From Clostridiaceae bacterium (GTDB lineage Bacteria; Bacillota; Clostridia; DSM-8532), in contig JAAYFY010000039.1 of the NCBI GenBank assembly GCA_012728015.1, forward strand, positions 1 through 64,000: a DNA stretch of 64,000 bases, in the 5' to 3' direction. Below are positions 26,325 through 35,406 of this stretch, one piece after another. Position numbers and translations under genes: made by a program. How positions within the stretch are numbered: position 1 is the stretch's first letter; each line of letters begins with the position of its first letter. The notes under the pieces were generated by a model, which saw only the letters and a list, made by a program, of their open reading frames with translations, was not told the DNA's origin and did no database searches.

Positions 26325-28010
26325 ATGCGGTTTTCCCAGATGCCTTACGAGCGGCCTAATATTGAAGAACTCCAGGCCAAGGCCGAAGAAGTTATCAGAT
26401 CAGTAAAAGAAGCCAAAAACGCCCAACAGCAGCTTGACGCCTACAGAGCTTTTTCGGACCTGAGGAAGAAGGTTTCGGACATGTCCACCCTTGCCCATAT
26501 CCGGAATACCATAAACACCGAGGATCCCTTCTACGAACAGGAAAGGGTCTTTTTGGACGAGAACATGCCCTTGATTGAGGAACTGCAATACAGGTTCTAC
26601 AAGGCTTTTGTCTCCTCCCTCTTCAGGGCCGAACTTGAAAAAAGCCTGGGAAGCTTATTGTTCCACAATGCCGAGCTGGAACTTAAGGCCTTTGATCCCG
26701 TCATCATCCCGGAGCTCCAGGAAGAGAACAAGCTGGTTTCTCAATACCGGAAGCTTTTGTCGTCGGCCCAGCTGGAATTCCAGGGTCAGGTCCTCAACCT
26801 TTCCCAGCTGATCCCGTACATGGAATCCCCCAGCCGCGATATAAGAAAAGGCGCCTTTAAAAAAAGGACCGAGTTCTTTATGGCCCATGAGAATGAGTTG
26901 GACGAGATCTATGACAGGCTTGTGAAGGTGCGCGACCAGATGGCGAAAAAGCTTGGCTTCAGGAATTTCGTGGAGCTTGGCTATATAAGGATGGGTCGCA
27001 ACTGCTACCGACCTGAAGAGGTAGAGCGGTTCCGAGACCAGGTAAAAAGGCACCTGGTTCCCATAACCATAAAACTTCGCGAAGAACAGCGCGAGAGGCT
27101 CGGTCTCGAAAGGCTTACATATATCGACATCCCGCTCTACTTCAAGGAAGGCAATCCCAGGCCCGAGGGCACCCCGGAGGAGATCTTTGAGGCTGGACGG
27201 AAGATGTACGACATGCTCTCCCCGGAAACCAGCGAGTTTTTCAGGTTCATGCTGGACAACGAGCTTATGGATGTTTTAAGCCGCAAGGCAAAGGCCCCGG
27301 GCGGATACATGACCTATATCTTCACTTATGAGTCGCCCTTCATATTCGCCAATTTTAACGGCACCAGCGGCGATGTGGACGTATCGACCCATGAATGCGG
27401 CCATGCCCTCAACGGTTACCTGTCAAGGGACATAGAGATTTTAGAGTACAAGCTCCCCACCCTGGATGCCTGCGAGGTTCACTCCATGTCCATGGAATTC
27501 TTCACCATGCCCTGGATGAAGTTCTTCTTCGGTGACAGGACAGGGGAATACAAGTACATGCATCTTGCCAGCGCCCTTCTCTTCATCCCCTACGGGTGCC
27601 TGGTGGATGAGTTCCAGCACGTGGTTTACGAAAACCCGGGCATGACGCCGAAGGAGCGCAAGGAGGCCTGGCAGAAGCTGGAGCGGGAGTACCAGCCCTA
27701 CCTGGATTACGAGGACGACCCGTTCTTCGGCAGGGGTGGCACATGGCAGAGGCAGAGCCATATCTATAATTCGCCCTTCTACTATATCGACTACTGCCTG
27801 GCCCAGACCTGCGCCCTCCAGTTCAGAAGCCTCATGGCAAGGGACTATAAGGACGCGTGGGACAAATACATCAGTTTCAGTAAAAAGGCCGGAACCATGA
27901 CCTTTGTAGACTTACTGAAATCAACAGGTTTAAAATCGCCATTTGATGATGGTTTTGTGAAGGAAATCGCTTCGGATTGCCTGAAGGCCCTGAATGAAAT
28001 GAAACCCTGA
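26325..28010 (+). CDS. pepF: M3-family oligoendopeptidase F
   Basis: A 561-residue cytosolic zinc metallopeptidase of family M3 that degrades peptides of roughly 5-20 residues. The zinc motif HECGH begins at about residue 356 (STHECGHALNGYL) and the third ligand region is CEVHSMSMEFFTMPW. The long helical N-terminal domain is complete. The start MRFSQMPYERP follows AAAGGAT; the much longer upstream frame has no ribosome site. It stands alone between the pilus operon and tRNA-Arg. Confidence 0.93.
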   Translation: MRFSQMPYERPNIEELQAKAEEVIRSVKEAKNAQQQLDAYRAFSDLRKKVSDMSTLAHIRNTINTEDPFYEQERVFLDENMPLIEELQYRFYKAFVSSLFRAELEKSLGSLLFHNAELELKAFDPVIIPELQEENKLVSQYRKLLSSAQLEFQGQVLNLSQLIPYMESPSRDIRKGAFKKRTEFFMAHENELDEIYDRLVKVRDQMAKKLGFRNFVELGYIRMGRNCYRPEEVERFRDQVKRHLVPITIKLREEQRERLGLERLTYIDIPLYFKEGNPRPEGTPEEIFEAGRKMYDMLSPETSEFFRFMLDNELMDVLSRKAKAPGGYMTYIFTYESPFIFANFNGTSGDVDVSTHECGHALNGYLSRDIEILEYKLPTLDACEVHSMSMEFFTMPWMKFFFGDRTGEYKYMHLASALLFIPYGCLVDEFQHVVYENPGMTPKERKEAWQKLEREYQPYLDYEDDPFFGRGGTWQRQSHIYNSPFYYIDYCLAQTCALQFRSLMARDYKDAWDKYISFSKKAGTMTFVDLLKSTGLKSPFDDGFVKEIASDCLKALNEMKP

Positions 28011-28074
28011 ATCCGGGGCTCGGGAAGGCTCAGAAAAGCGCTGGAAAACGCAGAAACAGAGCCATTAAACGCTA

Positions 28075-28103
28075 TTGACAAACAAAAAGCGCGTTTGTAT
28101 AAT
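28075..28103 (+). promoter_or_regulatory. Consensus promoter of tRNA-Arg
   Basis: TTGACA (28075-28080), a 17-bp spacer and TATAAT (28098-28103), both hexamers perfect, end 29 bp before the mature tRNA. This is a textbook strong sigma-A promoter dedicated to the single tRNA gene. Confidence 0.85.
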
Positions 28104-28132
28104 ATATTAGCGGTGCATCGGCGCCGCATCAT

Positions 28133-28209
<77 letters not shown>

Positions 28210-28212
28210 TGC

Positions 28213-28250
28213 AAAACCCTGAAAGCATGAAGCTTTCAGGGTTTTTATTT
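28213..28250 (+). terminator. Rho-independent terminator of tRNA-Arg
   Basis: Thirteen-base perfect arms AAACCCTGAAAGC / GCTTTCAGGGTTT with a 5-base loop run into a T-rich tail (TTTTTATTTTAT). Confidence 0.9.
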
Positions 28251-28351
28251 TATGTTTGGATTTAACAGTATAATTATTAATTGTCTGTCATAGGTTTTAT
28301 TGACATTTGACAATATGGTTCTGTTAAAAGAGAATAAAGGCAGATAACAGC

Positions 28352-29806
28352 TTGCGTCAGGGGGGAATAATCATAGACGCTCTGTTGGGCCTCTTCGGGC
28401 TGGCGGGTTTTGTATATGGCATATTAGCGATAATATTAGCCAAAAGAAGCAACAAGTCTTTGAAATTGCCCGGGCTTATACTTGCCTTAAGCTTTGCATT
28501 ATTCTTAACCGGTCTTGCCATTTCTCCGAAAGACAACCTGGCTTCTGGCACTGACATCAGCATAGCTGAACCAGGCGCGAAAAGCGCACCGGAAGCTGTA
28601 CCCGGGAATGCGCCCATACCCGGATCTTTTCCATCGTCATATACCGAACGGGATAATGCACCGGCGTCGGAACCGGCAGCGACACTGGCACCCGAATCAA
28701 CTCCCATACCGGGATCGATAGAATCACAAACTCCTGGGCTTGTTTTTAGCCCTGAAGATCCGAAAGAACTGCGAGTAACCTTTATTGATGTGGGACAGGC
28801 TGATTCCATACTTATTCAAACACCTCAAGGGAAGAACATATTGATGGATGCAGGCAACACTGCGGATTATTCTGTAATAAAGGCCTGCCTTGATGCTGCG
28901 GGAGTAAGGCGGCTCGATGTTGTTGTGGCCACACATCCCCACGAGGACCATATAGGAAGCATGGCATCGGTCATAAAGGCCTATGACATCGGTAAAATAT
29001 ACATGCCTAAGGCAGCAACAACTACAAAAACCTTCGAAAACCTCCTTATGGCCATAAAGGAAAAGGGGCTTAAAGCTTCCGAAGCAAAGGGTGGTATAAC
29101 TATTGAGACCGGTGACAGCTTGATAACCGCTGAAATCCTTGCGCCGAATTCCTCCGACTATGATGATATGAACGACTGGTCGGCGGTTATAAAACTCAGC
29201 TATGGAAAGACCTCATTTCTGTTTACCGGTGACGCCGAGGATGTATCGGAAAAGGAGATGCTTTCAAAGAAGTATGACCTGAAAGCAGATGTTTTAAAGA
29301 TAGGGCACCATGGCAGCAGTTCCTCCACAACCGCCGAATTCCTTTCGGCTGTATCACCGAAATACGCGGTAATATCCGTCGGGAAGGATAATGACTATGG
29401 CCATCCTGCAGCAGGGGTAATGAACCGGCTGAAAAAGGCCGGGATTCCTGTATACCGAACCGATGAGAGCGGAACCATTGTATGTGTGTCCGATGGCGAA
29501 ACTATAAGATTCAATGTTAGCCCGGGAAGCTACACATCCGGCAGGCAGTCCGGGACGTCCGGAACATCTATCACTCCGACTCCATCACCCACTCCCGGCG
29601 CTTCCTCAAAGCAGACACCAACGCCGGTTCCGACTCCAACCCCTTCGCCCGACACATCGGGAGACAGGATTGTATACTGGACGCCGGGCGGCAAATCATA
29701 TCACTATACAAAAGACTGTTCAACACTATCGCGCAGCAAGACGATATTGAGCGGCAAGCCCTCCGAATGCCCGAAGTCTGATCCGTGCGACATATGCGCC
29801 CGATAA
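28352..29806 (+). CDS. Membrane-anchored ComEC-like metallo-beta-lactamase protein
   Basis: A 484-residue exported protein. N-terminal hydrophobic segments (about 8-30 and 38-58) are followed by a Pro/Ala/Ser/Glu-rich linker. A metallo-beta-lactamase domain (about 135-390) starts RVTFIDVGQADSILIQTPQG and carries the zinc motif THPHEDHIGS and the later GHHGSSSSTTAEFL. A Thr/Pro linker follows, then a Cys-rich tail SYHYTKDCSTLSRSKT...CPKSDPCDIC like the Ada/Excalibur-type metal-binding repeat. It resembles the nuclease-like domain of ComEC as a free enzyme. The TTG start is the first possible codon and has only a distant AAAGG, so the exact start is uncertain. It is paired with a DUF3006 gene. 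Confidence 0.8.
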   Translation: MRQGGIIIDALLGLFGLAGFVYGILAIILAKRSNKSLKLPGLILALSFALFLTGLAISPKDNLASGTDISIAEPGAKSAPEAVPGNAPIPGSFPSSYTERDNAPASEPAATLAPESTPIPGSIESQTPGLVFSPEDPKELRVTFIDVGQADSILIQTPQGKNILMDAGNTADYSVIKACLDAAGVRRLDVVVATHPHEDHIGSMASVIKAYDIGKIYMPKAATTTKTFENLLMAIKEKGLKASEAKGGITIETGDSLITAEILAPNSSDYDDMNDWSAVIKLSYGKTSFLFTGDAEDVSEKEMLSKKYDLKADVLKIGHHGSSSSTTAEFLSAVSPKYAVISVGKDNDYGHPAAGVMNRLKKAGIPVYRTDESGTIVCVSDGETIRFNVSPGSYTSGRQSGTSGTSITPTPSPTPGASSKQTPTPVPTPTPSPDTSGDRIVYWTPGGKSYHYTKDCSTLSRSKTILSGKPSECPKSDPCDICAR

Positions 29807-29827
29807 TAAAGATGGTGATGTACTGAT

Positions 29828-30040
29828 ATGAAGATTACAATTGACAGATTCGAAGGAAATTTTGCTGTTTGTGAGGCTGATGGGAACAAAATGATCAGTA
29901 TTGAACGCTCCCTGCTCCCCGAAGAAGCCAGGGAAGGCGATGTTTTGACCCTAAAGGACGGCAAATATATCATAGATGCTGCTGAAACCGCAAAACGAAA
30001 AGCATATATTAAATCGCTCATGGATGAAATTATTGAATGA
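29828..30040 (+). CDS. DUF3006-domain protein
   Basis: A 70-residue soluble protein matching DUF3006: MKITIDRFEGNFAVCEADG at the start, then REGDVLTLKDGKYIID and a charged helical tail. The family is of unknown function and is very often encoded directly after ComEC-like metallo-beta-lactamase genes, as here, 21 bases after the upstream stop. A regulatory or processing role for the partner is a guess from this pairing. Confidence 0.85.
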   Translation: MKITIDRFEGNFAVCEADGNKMISIERSLLPEEAREGDVLTLKDGKYIIDAAETAKRKAYIKSLMDEIIE

Positions 30041-30183
30041 TATAAGTTTCTTCAACAGCTATTCTTCCTCTCTATTTTAACAATTTTCAGGCTTCATTAT
30101 TGTATTGCAATCAATTCTTTCTTGGCATAGTATATTTATGCACATATCCCATATTTTATCTGTTGATATACGTATAAGAATAA

Positions 30184-30203
30184 CCCCCGGTCTTAGCCGG
30201 GGG
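30184..30203. terminator. Hairpin between convergent genes
   Basis: Perfect 7-base GC arms CCCCCGG / CCGGGGG enclose a 6-base loop between the DUF3006 gene (plus) and the membrane-protein cassette (minus). T-rich flanks on both sides suggest it serves both directions. Confidence 0.65.
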
Positions 30204-30221
30204 CGCTTATTATTCTCGATC

Positions 30222-30689
30222 TTACACCAGCTCAATACCTGCATCCCTGATAATCTTATCCATCTTCAGCCGGTTTTCCTCGTACTCAAGGGCTTTCATT
30301 CTGCTGCTCAGTTCCTCAAGGTATTGCATCCTGTATTTTTCGTAGTATTCCAGGTTTTCATCATCCTTTTCGCATATTGCCACAATATCGTTCCAGAAAA
30401 CATATTTTTCATACGCACGATAAACCAGTGCCATCTCGGTATAAACTGAACACTCCTCGGTATAGCGCTTATCATAATCAGGAAGCAGGTTGAACAGCCG
30501 GCCATATTCTCCGCTATAATAGCTATACTCCAACGAGGTGTGATACATCCCGCTATCCCCCACATCCTCCATGAGGTCTTTTATTGTTATTGCAACTATG
30601 GATATGACTCCAATAATCAAAAAAACAAGAACAGCTATACGAATTATTACTTTCGGTACAATTTTCCGCATCCCGACAGATTTGCGCAT
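30222..30689 (-). CDS. Single-span membrane protein of the zinc-ribbon cassette
   Basis: An unrecognised 155-residue protein with a basic start, one transmembrane helix (VIIRIAVLVFLIIGVISIVAITI) and a Tyr/Glu-rich extracytoplasmic part with helix-pair spacing (YHTSLEYSYYSGEYGRLFNL; TEMALVYRAYEKYVFW) that looks like TPR-type repeats. It has no zinc ribbon, unlike its two upstream neighbours, but shares their membrane-helix plus Tyr-rich helical tail. Its ATG lies just after the upstream TAA with GGAGAG, so it is the last gene of the cassette. Confidence 0.5.
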   Translation of the reverse strand: MRKSVGMRKIVPKVIIRIAVLVFLIIGVISIVAITIKDLMEDVGDSGMYHTSLEYSYYSGEYGRLFNLLPDYDKRYTEECSVYTEMALVYRAYEKYVFWNDIVAICEKDDENLEYYEKYRMQYLEELSSRMKALEYEENRLKMDKIIRDAGIELV

Positions 30690-31496
30690 TTAATTACTCT
30701 CCCTTTGCGATGAATACTTATCATACAATTCATTGCAGTACTTGGTAAACTCATCGGAATATGTATTATCAAACTCGCTTAGTATTTTTATTTCTTCATC
30801 ATTAAGTCCGCATCTGTACTTAAGATAGGCAGTAACTTCCATTACGCACTCAAGATAAAAATCCTTGTTCTCAGGAAGAATCCCATCTTTTTCGAAGGAG
30901 TATATGCCGTCTTCTTTAAAAAAATTGAAAATCTCATTGGCCGAGCTCATTATACCGGTATATTTCTTTCTTGCATCTTCTTTATCGGAGTATTGAGGAT
31001 CTTTTCCGCTTTCAGTTTTATTTATGGTATTCTCATAATAACCGACGTCTGACCAAAAAAAGCTGATATCCTCATAAATTGCTTGCGCCTGTCGGTATAC
31101 CAGGTAACCATCACTGTAAAGGCTGTTTTGGTATAAATACCCGCCTATTTCGTCGAATCTTTTTTCCTCATGCATTTTTTCAAGAATCAGCACATGCTCC
31201 CTTTCATTTCCGACGGGTTTGTCACTGAAAGTTCTTTCAGTCAAGATAAAAACCGTAAAATTCACAGACAGAGCGGCAATAAGCGCAATTACGGCTATAA
31301 TGATGAATTTGTTAAGCAACCTGACCACAATATCCGGAGCCGCCTCTATAAGTGCCCTGCGCTTTTCCTTGTTAAATATGTTCAACAGGAATTCCATTTC
31401 CTGTTTTCGTTTTATGTATACCTCGTTTGCCGTTCCGCAGTATTCACAGGCCGGTAATCTCGAAGAAACCGATGCGCCGCAGTTCTTACATTTCAT
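30690..31496 (-). CDS. Zinc-ribbon membrane protein of unknown function
   Basis: A 268-residue protein with an N-terminal zinc ribbon CKNCG...CEYCG (residues 3-22), a cytosolic helix, one transmembrane helix (IIIAVIALIAALSVNFTVFIL, about 66-86) and a predicted extracytoplasmic helical domain of about 170 residues (GGYLYQNSLYSDGYLVYRQA; YLECVMEVTAYLKYRCGL). The tail suggests a sensory or binding domain, but I recognise no family. Codon and base use is markedly more AT-rich than in surrounding operons. AAAGGGAAGATACA precedes the ATG. Confidence 0.6.
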   Translation of the reverse strand: MKCKNCGASVSSRLPACEYCGTANEVYIKRKQEMEFLLNIFNKEKRRALIEAAPDIVVRLLNKFIIIAVIALIAALSVNFTVFILTERTFSDKPVGNEREHVLILEKMHEEKRFDEIGGYLYQNSLYSDGYLVYRQAQAIYEDISFFWSDVGYYENTINKTESGKDPQYSDKEDARKKYTGIMSSANEIFNFFKEDGIYSFEKDGILPENKDFYLECVMEVTAYLKYRCGLNDEEIKILSEFDNTYSDEFTKYCNELYDKYSSQRESN

Positions 31497-31520
31497 TGTA
31501 TCTTCCCTTTCTAACCTGAA

Positions 31521-32267
31521 TCAGTATTCCTCTTCGATGCCAAGGCGGTTGCAGATTTCATCGGCTATACTCTGAAGCGTACTGTCAAAAGAGCCTTGTT
31601 TCAATTGAGCCTCCCTCACCGTTTCTATCTGGGCTTCGGTCATACCCAGCGTTTCTCTGAGAAACTCCTCTGATTCCGCCATAAAACCCAGCAGTACATC
31701 TTCATTTCCGTAAACGGTATTATCGTTCGTTTTTTCTTCGGCCAATCTGCTCAATCCGTTGAAATCTTCGAGGATGGCGTATATGGCTATAGGGAACAAA
31801 GGCTCTCCCGCCTTAAACCTTCCGATATTATACATATATCTCCATGCATAAACAACTTCGCGATACTTTTCGGCCCTGAATGTAAAAACGCCGCTGTTGC
31901 TGTAGTAGTATTCATGAAGTCCGTCATAATCCCCTTTTTGGTAATAGGCGTCCAGTTCTGCCAGGTAAACTTCTTCTTTTTCCTTTTCCTTGTTGATTTC
32001 AACTACCGAACTGACTTCCGAAATAACGTGCCACAAAGCAATAACGGCTACTAAAACCACCACCGAAATAAGAAAAAACTTTACGGCCTTCCTGGAGATC
32101 CTTCTTTCCTCTTTTTTCGCTTCCTCATTAACATTTCTGATCTTTCCGATAACTTCCCCAACCTGCTTTTCATACATCCTGTCTGCAAGCTCGGTATTTT
32201 CGCTCTGGCAATAAGGGCATTCGAGGGCATTATCCTCAAATTCAGCGCCGCAATATTTGCATATCAT
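31521..32267 (-). CDS. Zinc-ribbon membrane protein of unknown function (first gene of cassette)
   Basis: A 248-residue protein with zinc ribbon CKYCG...CPYCQ (residues 3-20), a charged cytosolic helix, one transmembrane helix (FFLISVVVLVAVIALWHVI) and an extracytoplasmic domain built from paired helices (LDAYYQKGDYDGLHEYYYSN; REVVYAWRYMYNIGRF). The order of parts repeats that of the next gene, so the two are likely distant paralogues. Upstream is a 240-bp gap containing the araBD-type terminator. Function unknown. Confidence 0.6.
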   Translation of the reverse strand: MICKYCGAEFEDNALECPYCQSENTELADRMYEKQVGEVIGKIRNVNEEAKKEERRISRKAVKFFLISVVVLVAVIALWHVISEVSSVVEINKEKEKEEVYLAELDAYYQKGDYDGLHEYYYSNSGVFTFRAEKYREVVYAWRYMYNIGRFKAGEPLFPIAIYAILEDFNGLSRLAEEKTNDNTVYGNEDVLLGFMAESEEFLRETLGMTEAQIETVREAQLKQGSFDSTLQSIADEICNRLGIEEEY

Positions 32268-32370
32268 ATATGACCCCTCAATTTCTTTATAAAACCCCTT
32301 TTATTTTTCTATATTATCATAAATGCTGCAATGGTTGCCAAAATCGTCTTTTACATGCAGGCATAAGAAA

Positions 32371-32420
32371 AACCCCTTTAATGGTGAAGTTCCGGTTTGA
32401 TAATACCATATAAAGGGGTT
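32371..32420 (-). terminator. Terminator of the kinase-epimerase operon
   Basis: Ten-base perfect arms AACCCCTTTA / TAAAGGGGTT (32371-32380 and 32411-32420), extended inward by ATGGT / ACCAT with one bulge. On the minus strand they end in GGGGTTTTTCTT. It lies about 85 bp after the kinase stop. The rest of the gap from 32268 to 32504 shows no other feature. Confidence 0.75.
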
Positions 32421-32504
32421 ATTTTATATCTCTATTCAGTCGAAATCAATGTATCGTTTTGCACAAGTCTCGCGCTTATCTGCCGTTTTCATCTGCCCCA
32501 ATGC

Positions 32505-34109
32505 TCAATCCTTCAGGTTATCCACGGCAGCCCGTTCTATAGCCAGTCCCCGGGTGTATCGCTCCATGAACTTATTGAAGCCTTCCACATCTTTAGGATC
32601 GGGGTTCACCGTGATCTTGGGCTGTTTTGCAAAGACCTTTTTGTTGAGGAAGTCGTCCAGAGTCTGGTTTTCCTCCCGGTTCGCCAGGTAGGAAGCCAAC
32701 AGTGCTATTCCCCACGCTCCGCCTTCCCCGGCTGTTTCCATTACAGATACGGGAACATTGATGGCAGCAGCCATGATCCTCTGCCCCGCTTCCCTTGTCT
32801 TGAAGAAACCGCCATGGCCCAGCATCTCGTCTATCTTCACGTTCTCCTTCTCAGAAAGGATCCTCATGCCGGTATTCAGCGCGCCCAGCGCGGACATAAG
32901 GTGTACCCTCATGAAATTGGCAAGGTTGAACCGGCTATCCGGCAGGCGCACAAACAACGGCCTTCCTTCTTCAAAACCGGTGATATGCTCACCCGAAAGG
33001 TAGCCGTAGGACAGAAGTCCGCCGCAGTCGGGATCGCCCTTTAGAGCCATGCCCAGCAGGGTATCATAAAGCTTCGGCTTTTCAACGCTCAAGCCAAGGG
33101 ATTTTATTACTTCTGAGAAGAGCGCTATCCATGCGTCATAGTCCGATGTGCAGTTGTTGGAATGCACCATGGCCACAAGCTTTCCATCGGGAGTGGTAAC
33201 AAGATCCAGTTCGGGATAAACAGCGGACAGTTCCTTTTCCAGCACGATCATGGCAAAAACAGATGTTCCCGCCGAAACATTACCAGTGCGTACTGCCACG
33301 CTGTTGGTGGCCACCATTCCGGTCCCGGCATCGCCTTCGGGAGGGCAGAACGGGATACCCGGCTTAAGCTGCCCCGTAACATCCAGGAGCCTTGCCCCTT
33401 CTTCTGTAAGGGTTCCGGCATTCTCACCCGCCACAAGGACCTTCGGCAGGATATTCTCAACACGCCACGGATATTTCTTTGGCAGCACCAGGCTGTTGAA
33501 CTGTTCAATCATTATTCTATTCCAGTCGCTTGTCATTATGTTAATCGGGAACATGCCCGACGCCTCATCAATGCCCAGCACGCGCTGACCTGTCAGCCTC
33601 CAGTGTATATAGCCCGCCAGGGTGGTCATGTAGTCGATTTGCGGAATGTGGTCCTCCCCGTTCAAGATCGCCTGGTAAAGGTGGGCGATGCTCCATCTCT
33701 GGGGAATGGGATAATTGAATAGTTCTGTCAAATACGAAGAAGCCTGGCCCGTGATGGTGTTTCTCCATGTGCGGAAGTTTGTAAGCTGCTTCCCCGATTT
33801 GTCAAATACCAGGTAGCCGTGCATCATGCCGCTGATGCCTATGGCTCCGGTGGTCTTAAGCTTTACGCCGTATTTTTCCTCCACGTCCTTCAGCATGTTG
33901 CCATAGCTGTCCTGAAGGCCCTTCCAAACATCATCCAGATCATATGTCCAGATGTTATCGATATATTGGTTTTCCCAGTTATGGTTGCCCGCGGCGATAG
34001 GCTCATTGTTGGAATCGATAAGTACGGTCTTGATCCGTGTGGAGCCAAGCTCAATTCCAATCGCAGTTCTGCCGTTTAAAATATCATTTCTGACATCATT
34101 AAGATTCAT
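32505..34109 (-). CDS. FGGY-family sugar kinase, probable ribulokinase
   Basis: A 534-residue kinase of the FGGY/ASKHA fold. It shows the phosphate-1 motif [18 protein letters not shown] near the N terminus, [12 protein letters not shown], the adenosine-region [14 protein letters not shown] and the late [19 protein letters not shown] motif. It lies directly upstream of no other sugar gene and just downstream of an L-ribulose-5-phosphate 4-epimerase, which makes L-ribulose (or L-xylulose) the likely substrate; it is not a close match to classical AraB. ATG 34109 is chosen with GGGGGAG upstream; a TTG five codons earlier overlaps that site. Confidence 0.8.
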   Translation of the reverse strand: MNLNDVRNDILNGRTAIGIELGSTRIKTVLIDSNNEPIAAGNHNWENQYIDNIWTYDLDDVWKGLQDSYGNMLKDVEEKYGVKLKTTGAIGISGMMHGYLVFDKSGKQLTNFRTWRNTITGQASSYLTELFNYPIPQRWSIAHLYQAILNGEDHIPQIDYMTTLAGYIHWRLTGQRVLGIDEASGMFPINIMTSDWNRIMIEQFNSLVLPKKYPWRVENILPKVLVAGENAGTLTEEGARLLDVTGQLKPGIPFCPPEGDAGTGMVATNSVAVRTGNVSAGTSVFAMIVLEKELSAVYPELDLVTTPDGKLVAMVHSNNCTSDYDAWIALFSEVIKSLGLSVEKPKLYDTLLGMALKGDPDCGGLLSYGYLSGEHITGFEEGRPLFVRLPDSRFNLANFMRVHLMSALGALNTGMRILSEKENVKIDEMLGHGGFFKTREAGQRIMAAAINVPVSVMETAGEGGAWGIALLASYLANREENQTLDDFLNKKVFAKQPKITVNPDPKDVEGFNKFMERYTRGLAIERAAVDNLKD

Positions 34110-34185
34110 AAACAACTCCCCCAAAAAGACTATATTTATTATTGCTTTTAAGGTTCCCTGAGCCCGGGAACACGGCTAAACCCTT

Positions 34186-34872
34186 TTATTGGCCATAATA
34201 AGCGTTTGCCCCGTGCTTTCGCAGAAAATGCTTGTCCAGCAGCGCCTGATCCATTGAACCTATTCCGGGCGACAGCATCAGGGTGTTAAAGGCCATCATC
34301 GCAACCTCTTCAACAACAACAGCGTTATGGACAGCATCCATCGGGTCCTTTCCCCACGCGAAAGGGCCATGCTGATTCACAAGTACTCCAGGGATGTATA
34401 AAGGGTTTTTACCCTCAAAAGTCTCAACTATAACATTGCCGGTTTCTTCCTCGTAAGCCCCCTGGATCTCCTTTTCGGTCATTTTTCTGGTGCATGGGAT
34501 TTCCCCGTAGAAGGTATCTCCATGAGTGGTGCCTAAAGCAGGAATCCCTCTGCCTGCCTGGGCAAAGCTGGTCGCCCAGCTTGAATGGGTATGAACAACA
34601 CCGCCTATGTCAGAGAAGCGCCTGTATAGAACAAGGTGAGTCGGTGTATCGGACGAGGGCTTTAAGTTACCCTCAACAACCTTTCCGTCAAGGTCTACCA
34701 CAACCATGTGCTCGGGCTTCATTTCGCTGTACGCCACGCCGCTGGGCTTAATCACCACCAAGCCCTTATCCCTGTCTATCCCGCTCACATTGCCCCATGT
34801 AAGCTTTACCAATCCATGTTCCACAAGGGCGATATTCGCTTTAAACACCTTTTCCTTAAGTTCTTCCAACAT
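34186..34872 (-). CDS. araD: L-ribulose-5-phosphate 4-epimerase
   Basis: A 228-residue class II aldolase-family enzyme converting L-ribulose 5-phosphate to D-xylulose 5-phosphate. The zinc ligands appear in [16 protein letters not shown] (H-x-H), and [29 protein letters not shown] and [12 protein letters not shown] are all family hallmarks. It is the first gene of the operon with the FGGY kinase 76 bp downstream. Together they feed arabinose-type sugars into the pentose phosphate pathway. Confidence 0.92.
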   Translation of the reverse strand: MLEELKEKVFKANIALVEHGLVKLTWGNVSGIDRDKGLVVIKPSGVAYSEMKPEHMVVVDLDGKVVEGNLKPSSDTPTHLVLYRRFSDIGGVVHTHSSWATSFAQAGRGIPALGTTHGDTFYGEIPCTRKMTEKEIQGAYEEETGNVIVETFEGKNPLYIPGVLVNQHGPFAWGKDPMDAVHNAVVVEEVAMMAFNTLMLSPGIGSMDQALLDKHFLRKHGANAYYGQ

Positions 34873-35029
34873 TCGCAGTCCCCCTTTGATACAGATTGCC
34901 TAATAATAAGTTTAAGGTGCCTGTGGCCCGTGTACGCTGGGTTTTTGTCCATACCTGCGGATCGGCTATAGATTCCAGGTAATTGGTCAAAATAACCGGT
35001 GTGTTATTAGCTTATCATATGCAGATAGG

Positions 35030-35045
35030 GCTTGTACATACATTT
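35030..35045 (-). promoter_or_regulatory. AraR-like operator candidate upstream of araD
   Basis: The 16-mer GCTTGTACATACATTT matches the Bacillus AraR consensus ATTTGTACGTACAAAT at 11 of 16 positions, including the TTGTAC core. It lies about 160 bp upstream of the araD start codon. No AraR gene is in the window. A weak, pattern-based call. Confidence 0.3.
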
Positions 35046-35220
35046 ACACGCCCTGTTTGAGCAAAAATGCATTTCTTAAGGTATTGCGCAATATCTTGCA
35101 CCAAAGGGTTTCGTAAACTGGTCAAAATAGGATAGAAATCGTCGGTTGGGCTGCCCGTATCCCTCACCCGGGTTATTCTTCATTACCCAGTTTTAACTTG
35201 AAAAAGTCCGAATAAATCTA

Positions 35221-35249
35221 TTGCCTACCTCTGAAGTTGATGCTATAAT
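35221..35249 (+). promoter_or_regulatory. Promoter of tRNA-Ala
   Basis: TTGCCT (35221-35226), a 17-bp spacer and a perfect TATAAT (35244-35249), 43 bp before the mature tRNA. Confidence 0.65.
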
Positions 35250-35292
35250 AGTCATTGCTTGTTCAAGAGATAAAATCTCTCTGGATAAATAT

Positions 35293-35368
<76 letters not shown>

Positions 35369-35372
35369 TCTG

Positions 35373-35406
35373 AAATCCGCTAATGATAAAGGTTAGCGGA
35401 TTTTTT
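35373..35406 (+). terminator. Rho-independent terminator of tRNA-Ala
   Basis: Eleven-base arms AAATCCGCTAA / TTAGCGGATTT are followed by TTT, giving a six-T run. The tail touches the end of the convergent AraC-type gene. Confidence 0.88.

Larger units (their letters stand above)
34873..35292. other. Intergenic region upstream of araD and tRNA-Ala
   Basis: No gene is seen in these 420 bases. They contain the promoter of tRNA-Ala (35221-35249) and a candidate AraR-like box at 35030-35045. The araD promoter itself could not be assigned firmly; TATGAT on the minus strand near 35016-35021 is a possible -10. Confidence 0.5.
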
